NCBI GenBank assembly: GCA_011049465.1
Contig: DSBP01000038.1
Span: forward strand, 1-5,015
Length of the DNA: 5,015 nt
Reading direction: 5' to 3'
From: a bacterium
Lineage (GTDB): Bacteria; Oederibacteriota; PGYV01; DSBP01
Positions 1 to 5,015 of this stretch are shown here, in pieces. The translations under genes were made by a program, and so were the position numbers. The notes under the pieces were generated by a model. That model was not told the origin of the DNA, ran no database searches, and worked only from the letters and a program-made list of their open reading frames with translations. The number at the start of each line of letters is the position of its first letter. Position 1 is the first letter of the stretch.

Positions 1-1833
1 GCTATTGGGGTTGTCTTAACCGCGTGGGCGGTTGCGGCATTTGCTTCCGTGGACGCATATAAAAAAGCGGCGGATCTTGACCCAAACAGCGTAATTAAAA
101 GGTATAACCTCGGCAAAGCCTATTATGACGAGGGAAGGTATGACGACGCCATTAACACTTTAAAAAGGGTACTGAGCATGAACAGGCAGGACGCTGAATC
201 ACACGCGCGGGTTGACCCCGTCGCCGCGCAGATGCTCGGGATAATATTTTTTAATGTAAAGAATAATGATAATGAAGCCATTAAGTATTTTAAGAGGGTA
301 CAGGAGTTAAATCCTGCGGACGGGGATAATATGTATTTTATGGGGCTTTCTTATCTCAGAAAGGGCGATAATGAAAAGGCTCTTGAGGTTTTTCTTGAGG
401 CTGTGGCAAAAAACGCCTCAAATTCAACAGAGGCAAATTTCAGGATAGGGCAGGTTTATTACAGGAAAAATATGTTCGGAGACGCCATATCATATCTTGA
501 GAAAACGGTTGCGGCAAGCCCGAAGCATGTTGAGGCAAGGGAGCTTCTCGGCATTATTTATCACAAACGAAAGAATACGGACAAGGCAATTACAAACCTC
601 GCAGAGGTTGTAAAATACGCGCCTGAGAACTTTAACGCGCACTACCTTCTCGGCCTTAATTACTACGAGAAAAAACAGTATGATAAGATGATGAGCGCGT
701 ACAAGAAAGCAATAGAGATTAACCCGGGTTTCGCCGATGCCTATTACAACCTTGGAATGGCTTATTATTACAGGAACGAGTTTGAGGAGGCAATCAAGCA
801 GTTTGAGGAGGCAAAGCGGCTCAATCCTTCGGACGCTTCAACGTTTTCGATACTGGCACAGACAAAGACAGCGGCTTACGAGTCGCGCTTAAGCAGCGGC
901 ACAATGCTTATGGTTGAGGAGGAATACCTTAAGGCTATAGAGGAATTTGAGCTTGCGTTGGCGGCAAAGCCGGGAGATTCAGAGGCGAGAAAAAACCTGG
1001 CTACGGCCAGGGATGCGGTCAAAAAAGAGATTCCGGGAAAGTTAAAGGCGGCAAAAGAGGCTTTTGACGCGAAAAAATACTCCGAGGCCTACAGCCTTTG
1101 GCAGTATGTGGCCGGGGCTGAACCGAATAACAGGGAAGCGGTTAACGGGCTTAAGAAAGTTGAAAGTAATTTATCGGATATAGTCGCGGCAAGGGAAAAG
1201 AGCGCGGCAGAGGCGCTTGCGGCAGAGCGTTATGAACAGGCAATAAGCGAGTACAGGGAGGCTGAGAAAATCGCGGGCGCATCCGATAAAAGGCGGCTCG
1301 CGCAGAAAATAACGGAAGCGCGGGAAAAACAAAGGGTAAAGGTAAACGGGCTTAACGCGAGGGCAAAAAGGCTTTTTGACGCGGGCGATTACAGGGGGGC
1401 TCTTAATGCTTATTCGGAGGCGGTTAAATTTGACAGCAGAAATAATACCGCGATAAACGGCATAACGACGGTAAACTCGAAGATGGAAACTGACAGGGAA
1501 AGGTTTCTCGCGCTTGGAACGCAAAACGCGTCCAATGACCCGAAAAAGGCCGAAGAATATTTCAGGCGGGTACTCGCGCTTGACCCCAATAACCGGGAGG
1601 CAAACCGGCAGATAGAACGGCTGACCGGAAGAAAGTCGCAGGCTGCGGTTGACGCCGGGAAAGTAAGGTCTCTATACTACGAAGGCGTGGATAAATATGT
1701 AAACGGGGATATCGAAAACGCCATAAAAATATGGGAATCGGTATTGTCTCTGGATAAGGCGCATGTTGAGGCGCAGAAAAATATAAGAAGGGCGCAGGAA
1801 AAACTTGCGGCAATTAAAACCCTGAGCAGATAA
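1..1833 (+). CDS. Tetratricopeptide-repeat protein, probably exported (5' end missing)
   Basis: The frame is open from base 1 and gives 610 residues before the TAA at 1831-1833. Residue numbers here count base 1 as codon 1. The GTG at 49 could be read as a start, but it has no Shine-Dalgarno sequence and lies inside continuous coding sequence, so the true start is probably just upstream of the window. Residues 1-15 are hydrophobic and end in Ala-Phe-Ala, which resembles the h- and c-regions of a signal peptide cleaved before Ser16. A membrane anchor is the alternative. Seven TPR units follow: 30-63, then after a 10-residue insert six units in exact 34-residue register from 74 to 277, with the usual G-Y-A-P pattern (for example YNLGMAYYYRNEFEEAIKQF). 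Residues 293-610 hold about six longer TPR-like repeats. No catalytic domain is visible. TPR arrays are protein-binding scaffolds, and the partner here is unknown. The TPR call is secure; the periplasmic location is inferred. Confidence 0.9.
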   Translation, partial: AIGVVLTAWAVAAFASVDAYKKAADLDPNSVIKRYNLGKAYYDEGRYDDAINTLKRVLSMNRQDAESHARVDPVAAQMLGIIFFNVKNNDNEAIKYFKRVQELNPADGDNMYFMGLSYLRKGDNEKALEVFLEAVAKNASNSTEANFRIGQVYYRKNMFGDAISYLEKTVAASPKHVEARELLGIIYHKRKNTDKAITNLAEVVKYAPENFNAHYLLGLNYYEKKQYDKMMSAYKKAIEINPGFADAYYNLGMAYYYRNEFEEAIKQFEEAKRLNPSDASTFSILAQTKTAAYESRLSSGTMLMVEEEYLKAIEEFELALAAKPGDSEARKNLATARDAVKKEIPGKLKAAKEAFDAKKYSEAYSLWQYVAGAEPNNREAVNGLKKVESNLSDIVAAREKSAAEALAAERYEQAISEYREAEKIAGASDKRRLAQKITEAREKQRVKVNGLNARAKRLFDAGDYRGALNAYSEAVKFDSRNNTAINGITTVNSKMETDRERFLALGTQNASNDPKKAEEYFRRVLALDPNNREANRQIERLTGRKSQAAVDAGKVRSLYYEGVDKYVNGDIENAIKIWESVLSLDKAHVEAQKNIRRAQEKLAAIKTLSR

Positions 1834-1835
1834 AA

Positions 1836-1841
1836 AAGGAG
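1836..1841 (+). promoter_or_regulatory. Ribosome binding site of the LacI-family gene
   Basis: AAGGAG lies five bases before the ATG at 1847 and begins two bases after the TAA of the TPR gene. It fixes the start of the regulator and allows independent initiation on a shared transcript. Confidence 0.85.
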
Positions 1842-1846
1842 CCCCA

Positions 1847-2869
1847 ATGAAAGTTACAATTTACGACTTGGCTAAAAAAGCGGGCGTCTCAATATCAACT
1901 GCGTCAAAGGCATTAAACGACAGAAAAGACGTGGGTGAGGATACGAAAAGGAAGATCCGCGAGCTGGCGGGAAAAATGAACTATGAGCCGTCTCATTCTG
2001 CGCGCTCTCTTGCCATGAAAAAGACCGAAAACATAGGAGTGGTTACAGCGCGATATTACTCCTCGCCCATGCTCACCAACCCGTTTTACTCCAGGATAAT
2101 TGAGGGCATAGAGGAACAGCTGATAAACAGCGAATTAAACCTTGTGACGGGGGTTGTAAAAGGAACCCAGGTTGAGGCCATGCAGATACCCAAAATGGCA
2201 AGGGAAAAATCTGTTGACGGCATAATAACCCTCGGTTACTTTCCGGAAAAGTATGTGGAATTAATCGTTTCGCGCGGGCTTCATGTAGTCTCGATAGATA
2301 ATTATACGAACGCGGGAAAAGTGAGTTCGGTTATTGTGAATGACGAAGAGGGTGGATATATCGCCGTTAATTACCTCATTAATGAAGGGCACAGGAGGAT
2401 TGCTTTTATTTCCGGAACATCCAAGAGAAAAAGTTTCATGTTAAGGGGAGAAGGGTACAGAAGGGCGCTTGAGGGCGCCGGAATAGCTTTTGATGAGAAG
2501 CTGACTGTTTATAACGAGCAGGAAGAGCCGGGTTACGGATGGATGAAAGATTTCATCGGAAAAATAGGCGTTCCTGACGCTGTTTTCTGCAGTAATGACG
2601 TGACTGCCATCCTTGCGATTAATACGTTCAGGGATATGGGGCTCACGGTGCCTGATGACGTAAGCGTTGTCGGGTTTGACAATATTGAGCTTACCTCACA
2701 TTTTATTCCTTCCATTACAACTGTTGATGTTGATAAGGAAAAAATGGGCGCGCAGTCGGTCTCTATGCTTCTTAACCTGATGGCAAAGAAGGAAAAACCC
2801 GGAGAAAAGGTTGTTTTTCCGGCAAACCTTGTAATAAGGGATTCGGTCAGGAAAAAGATTAAAGCCTGA
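1847..2869 (+). CDS. LacI-family transcriptional regulator
   Basis: This 340-residue protein has the full length and layout of the LacI/GalR family: a DNA-binding head and a sugar-binding-protein-like effector domain that also dimerises. Residues 3-24 form the helix-turn-helix (TIYDLAKKAGVSISTASKAL), with Ile16, Ser17 and Lys21 at the usual base-contacting positions of the recognition helix. Residues 48-58 are the hinge helix (PSHSARSLAMK). Leu55 matches the leucine that in LacI and PurR wedges into a central CpG of the operator. The effector domain begins near residue 62 (IGVV) and carries the family's NPFYSRIIEGIE (78-89), CSND (248-251) and PDDVSVVGFDN (up to 279) signatures. A sugar or sugar derivative is the usual ligand, but the specific one cannot be read from sequence. 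No sugar-catabolism or transport gene is in view, and its nearest neighbour is the TPR gene 13 bases upstream. It may regulate its own operon or distant genes. Family call near certain; target unknown. Confidence 0.96.
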   Translation: MKVTIYDLAKKAGVSISTASKALNDRKDVGEDTKRKIRELAGKMNYEPSHSARSLAMKKTENIGVVTARYYSSPMLTNPFYSRIIEGIEEQLINSELNLVTGVVKGTQVEAMQIPKMAREKSVDGIITLGYFPEKYVELIVSRGLHVVSIDNYTNAGKVSSVIVNDEEGGYIAVNYLINEGHRRIAFISGTSKRKSFMLRGEGYRRALEGAGIAFDEKLTVYNEQEEPGYGWMKDFIGKIGVPDAVFCSNDVTAILAINTFRDMGLTVPDDVSVVGFDNIELTSHFIPSITTVDVDKEKMGAQSVSMLLNLMAKKEKPGEKVVFPANLVIRDSVRKKIKA

Positions 2870-2985
2870 GATTAAAACTTAAATTCATTCTTTGTGTGCC
2901 ATGAGGTTCAACCTGAAATACAGCCGCTATGATTCCGGTAAATTGGAGATGGAGAAGCATAATAAAACATAGCTTCTGATGAGGA

Positions 2986-2995
2986 TAAACGTCTA
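2986..2995. promoter_or_regulatory. Possible LacI-family operator (weak)
   Basis: TAAACGTCTA is an imperfect palindrome with a central ACGT, eight of ten bases symmetric. LacI-family operators commonly have a central CpG, and the adjacent regulator has the hinge leucine that would contact one. The site lies about 40 bases upstream of the -10 element of the next gene. The symmetry does not extend beyond ten bases, which is short for this family, so this is only a candidate. Confidence 0.2.
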
Positions 2996-3032
2996 ATATA
3001 TGTGGATTTGAAACGGTACAGCCATGCTTTTA

Positions 3033-3041
3033 TGGTATAAT
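3033..3041 (+). promoter_or_regulatory. Extended -10 promoter of the glycan genes
   Basis: TGGTATAAT contains a perfect TATAAT (3036-3041) preceded by the TGn of an extended -10 element. No good -35 hexamer sits 16-18 bases upstream. TTGAAA at 3008-3013 resembles one but is 22 bases away, which is too far. Extended -10 promoters often work without a good -35. Transcription would start near 3048, giving a leader of about 24 bases before the ATG at 3072. Confidence 0.6.
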
Positions 3042-3057
3042 ATTAAAACTTTAAAAC

Positions 3058-3062
3058 AAAGG
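3058..3062 (+). promoter_or_regulatory. Ribosome binding site of the O-antigen ligase-like gene
   Basis: AAAGG lies nine bases before the ATG at 3072. It is a moderate match to the Shine-Dalgarno consensus and supports that start. Confidence 0.6.
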
Positions 3063-3071
3063 TAAATCATA

Positions 3072-4256
3072 ATGAAAATAGGCATAAGACAGGCAGGGCT
3101 TTACGCGATTATGGCATACGGGTTTTTCTCGGCGGTTTCAATAACCCTTTCTGAAATATTCCTTATTTCAGGCATAATATGCGCTCTTTTAATGGTTATT
3201 AAACGCCGGGCATCGCTTAAGGAGATATTCGCGGTAAGGGCAGCCATTGCGATAGGCGTATTTTCCGTCATACACATCACGGCCGCGGCCCTTGGAATAG
3301 ACCCTGCGGCCAGCCTGAAGGACACGAGGAAACTCTATCTTTTGCTGATGTTTTTTATATCGGGGTTCTTTATCAGAAGTGACAGCGACCTTAAAAAAGT
3401 GATTGTGGTTTTTATGGCAGGCGCTGTCTTTACTGCTGTTTACGCCTCAGGAGAGGCTCTGTTTCACAGGTTTATAAAGGGGGACATGGATTTCAGGGCA
3501 TCTTCATTTTCCGGGACATACATGCATTTGGGCGGGATGATGATGATGGCTGCTGTTATCGGCGCGGGAATGGCTGTGTATTCGGCGATGAATAAAAAAA
3601 GGAAAGAAGCCGTATTATACGGCGCGGCAACAGCGCTGATTTTGACGGCGCTTCTGTTTACTTTTACGCGCGGTTCCTGGCTCGGCGCCGCCATAGGCAT
3701 CATTATTGTCGCGGCTGCGGCAGGCAGGAGGGCGCTCTTCGCGCTCTTAATTGTAATGGCCGCAGCGGGTTTTGTGATGAAAGATACCTCGTTTTTTCAG
3801 AGGGCGGCAAGCTCGTTTAAACCGGCTCACGGCACATCTGCGGGCGAGAGGCTGTATATGTGGGAGGCCGGCATGAAAATATTTAAAAGCAGGCCGCTTA
3901 CAGGCATCGGCACGGCAGCTCTTGACAGGATATACCCTGAGTATAAAAATCCAAAGGCGTTTGAACCGAATGCCGGGCATCTTCACAACAACCTGCTGCA
4001 AATTGGAGTTATAAACGGCATATTCGGGCTTGCGGCTTTTCTGTGGATTTTTGCCGCTGTCTGGGCGGGGCTCATTAAAAGGATGAAGGAATCAGGAGGT
4101 TTTCGAAGGGCTGTTTTTTTGACTGTTTTCGCGGCAGTCACGGCGTTTTTCATAAATGGTTTCTTCGAATACAACTTTTTCTCGTCACAGCCCGCGCTCA
4201 TGTTCTGGTTTTTAGCCGGCCTTCTTAACTTCGGAGGGCGTGATGAAACTGCCTGA
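3072..4256 (+). CDS. O-antigen ligase/polymerase-like membrane protein (WaaL/Wzy family)
   Basis: This 394-residue inner-membrane protein has about 11-12 predicted hydrophobic segments (roughly 8-22, 24-43, 55-76, 87-101, 109-127, 150-172, 180-198, 203-217, 219-236, 311-335, 346-365 and 373-387). A large hydrophilic loop at 237-310, presumably periplasmic, is the hallmark of the Wzy_C/O-antigen ligase family. Family motifs are FTFTRGSWLG (196-205, Arg200), GERLYMWEAG (258-267, Arg260), PLTGIGTA (275-282) and HLHNNLLQIG (303-312, His305). The arginines and the histidine match residues known to matter in WaaL for binding and transferring undecaprenyl-pyrophosphate-linked glycan. Such proteins either attach O-antigen to lipid A-core or polymerise repeat units, and sequence alone rarely separates the two. 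The length is usual for the family. The last 14 bases overlap the next gene, a glycosyltransferase, which supports a role in surface polysaccharide assembly. It has its own promoter just upstream. Ligase is slightly favoured over polymerase because of the heptosyltransferase-like partner. Confidence 0.88.
   Translation: MKIGIRQAGLYAIMAYGFFSAVSITLSEIFLISGIICALLMVIKRRASLKEIFAVRAAIAIGVFSVIHITAAALGIDPAASLKDTRKLYLLLMFFISGFFIRSDSDLKKVIVVFMAGAVFTAVYASGEALFHRFIKGDMDFRASSFSGTYMHLGGMMMMAAVIGAGMAVYSAMNKKRKEAVLYGAATALILTALLFTFTRGSWLGAAIGIIIVAAAAGRRALFALLIVMAAAGFVMKDTSFFQRAASSFKPAHGTSAGERLYMWEAGMKIFKSRPLTGIGTAALDRIYPEYKNPKAFEPNAGHLHNNLLQIGVINGIFGLAAFLWIFAAVWAGLIKRMKESGGFRRAVFLTVFAAVTAFFINGFFEYNFFSSQPALMFWFLAGLLNFGGRDETA
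4233..4237 (+). promoter_or_regulatory. Ribosome binding site deciding the glycosyltransferase start
   Basis: GGAGG sits inside the end of the ligase-like gene, five bases before the ATG at 4243. A second in-frame ATG at 4258 has no comparable site ahead of it, so 4243 is the preferred start even though it overlaps the upstream stop at 4254-4256. Confidence 0.75.
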
Positions 4257-5015
4257 TATGAAGAGAGTAAAAAAAATACTTGTAATCAGGCCGAGGGCCA
4301 TAGGGGACGTGGTTCTTACCACGCCTTTTTTGAGGGCGCTGCGAAAAGCCGCGCCTCAGGCTGTGATAGACTATGTTGTGGAGCCCTTTGTTGAGCCGTC
4401 GCTCCGCGGGAACCCGAACATTAACGGCATACTGATTGTAAAACGGCATAATATAAAAAAAGAGCCTGAGTTTGTGAGGGGCATGCGAAAAAATGAGTTG
4501 AAAAAGAGCGCGCCTTTTGTGAAAATAGCAGAAGCAGTGCGGTTTTACCGGGAAATTATAACCGGCAGGTATGAGGTTGTTTTTGACCTCTGGGGGAATT
4601 TAAGGACCGCGATTATGAGTTTTTTGACAGGAGCGGGCTACAGGGCAGGTTTTAAGAGGCGTGGCAGGGCATTTTTTTATAATATCAAAGTGAGCCCTGA
4701 TATCAACCCCAAATACAATGTGTTTTACCACATGGACATCTTAAAACCTTTTGGAATTGAACCTGACGGCGAAGAAACCGAGTTTTATACATCAAAAGAA
4801 GACGAGGATTTCGCGGATTCCTACATAAACAGCCTGGGGCTTCCTGAAGACAGGCTGTTTATATGCCTGAACCCGCTGGGCACCTGGGAAACCAAGCGGT
4901 GGCCGGAAAACAAATTCGCAGCGCTTGGAGACATGATACTTGAAGGAAGGAAAAATGGTTTTATTTTCATCAACTGGGGGCCGGGCGAGAAACACCATGC
5001 TGAAATGGTTTATGA
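4243..5015 (+). CDS. Glycosyltransferase family 9 protein, ADP-heptose:LPS heptosyltransferase-like (3' end missing)
   Basis: The frame runs open to the window edge and gives 257 complete codons; family members are usually about 320-360 residues, so perhaps the last quarter lies outside. It opens with the family 9 signature KKILVIRPRAIGDVVLTTP (10-28), in which Asp22 matches the catalytic aspartate of WaaC/WaaF. The N-terminal Rossmann-like half also holds FDLWGNLRTA (114-123) and GYRAGF (132-137). The C-terminal nucleotide-sugar half begins near 205 with LNPLGTWETKRWPENKFAAL (209-228), where TKRWP matches the donor-binding motif containing a conserved lysine. Known members move heptose from ADP-heptose to the lipopolysaccharide inner core on the cytoplasmic face of the inner membrane; others use different sugars, so the exact donor is uncertain. 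No signal peptide or membrane segment is seen, as expected. It overlaps the ligase-like gene by 14 bases and probably shares its transcript. WaaC, WaaF and WaaQ-type roles cannot be told apart here. Confidence 0.9.
   Translation, partial: MKLPDMKRVKKILVIRPRAIGDVVLTTPFLRALRKAAPQAVIDYVVEPFVEPSLRGNPNINGILIVKRHNIKKEPEFVRGMRKNELKKSAPFVKIAEAVRFYREIITGRYEVVFDLWGNLRTAIMSFLTGAGYRAGFKRRGRAFFYNIKVSPDINPKYNVFYHMDILKPFGIEPDGEETEFYTSKEDEDFADSYINSLGLPEDRLFICLNPLGTWETKRWPENKFAALGDMILEGRKNGFIFINWGPGEKHHAEMVY

Larger units (their letters stand above)
2870..3071. other. Intergenic region between regulator and glycan genes
   Basis: These 202 bases are A/T-richer than the flanking genes. I see no stable hairpin followed by a T-run, so the regulator gene has no obvious rho-independent terminator and read-through into the next gene is possible. 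The right end holds a promoter and a ribosome binding site. The middle holds two short palindromes (2904-2914 and 2986-2995), a weak 6-base inverted repeat (AGAAGC at 2953-2958, GCTTCT at 2972-2977) and a 23-codon ATG-to-TAG frame at 2901-2972 without a ribosome binding site. Confidence 0.7.

Noticed and set aside
1171..1524. Minus-strand open frame of 117 codons inside the TPR gene
   Set aside because: It is rich in Arg, Tyr, Phe and Pro with no recognisable family, and lies wholly antisense to a clear TPR coding region. It is a shadow of that gene's codon use.
2953..2977. AGAAGC/GCTTCT inverted repeat as a terminator for the regulator gene
   Set aside because: The stem is only six base pairs with a 13-base loop and is not followed by a T-run.
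3008..3013. TTGAAA as the -35 box of the glycan promoter
   Set aside because: It stands 22 bases from the TATAAT, outside the usual 16-18 base spacing.
2871..3051. ATTAAAACTT occurs at both ends of the gap (2871-2880 and 3042-3051), like a target-site duplication around a small element
   Set aside because: There are no terminal inverted repeats next to the copies, the motif is A/T-rich and likely by chance, and the second copy overlaps the transcription start region.
3537..3548. Four ATG triplets in a row (four methionines) in the ligase-like gene as a phase-variation tract
   Set aside because: A four-unit triplet repeat is too short to be notably unstable, and slippage would keep the reading frame.
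4225..4998. Minus-strand open frames at 4225-4449 and 4792-4998
   Set aside because: Both are antisense to the glycosyltransferase, whose family 9 motifs are unmistakable; neither resembles a known family.

Overview
This window carries four protein genes, all on the + strand, in two groups separated by a 202-base gap (2870-3071). I see no tRNA, rRNA, CRISPR array, insertion sequence or origin, and no convincing gene on the minus strand. The outer two genes are cut by the window edges: the first lacks its 5' end and the last lacks its 3' end.

The lipopolysaccharide-type genes (an O-antigen ligase/polymerase and a family 9 glycosyltransferase) imply a Gram-negative, outer-membrane-bearing bacterium. 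G+C looks moderate, and the genes use AGG for arginine and ATA for isoleucine freely. That is unlike enteric bacteria and fits deltaproteobacteria-like lineages or one of the uncultivated candidate phyla, such as Omnitrophica- or Elusimicrobia-type bacteria. This placement is an inference from style, and the phylum cannot be fixed from the window.

Left group (1-2869): a long tetratricopeptide-repeat (TPR) protein, probably exported, is followed 13 bases later by a LacI-family transcription regulator with its own strong ribosome binding site. The spacing suggests co-transcription from a promoter upstream of the window. The TPR protein has two structural halves: seven 34-residue TPRs, then about six longer repeats spaced about 51 residues apart.

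Gap (2870-3071): there is no clear rho-independent terminator for the left group. An extended -10 promoter (TGGTATAAT) and a ribosome binding site sit just ahead of the next gene. Two short palindromes are weak operator candidates.

Right group (3072-5015): a polytopic O-antigen ligase/polymerase-like membrane protein overlaps by 14 bases the start of an ADP-heptose:LPS heptosyltransferase-like protein. The two are probably translationally coupled. They fit together in surface glycan assembly: the glycosyltransferase adds a sugar on the cytoplasmic side, and the ligase joins or polymerises lipid-linked glycan on the periplasmic side. The window looks like ordinary chromosomal content. I found no clear sign of a new biological system, and the findings below are modest.
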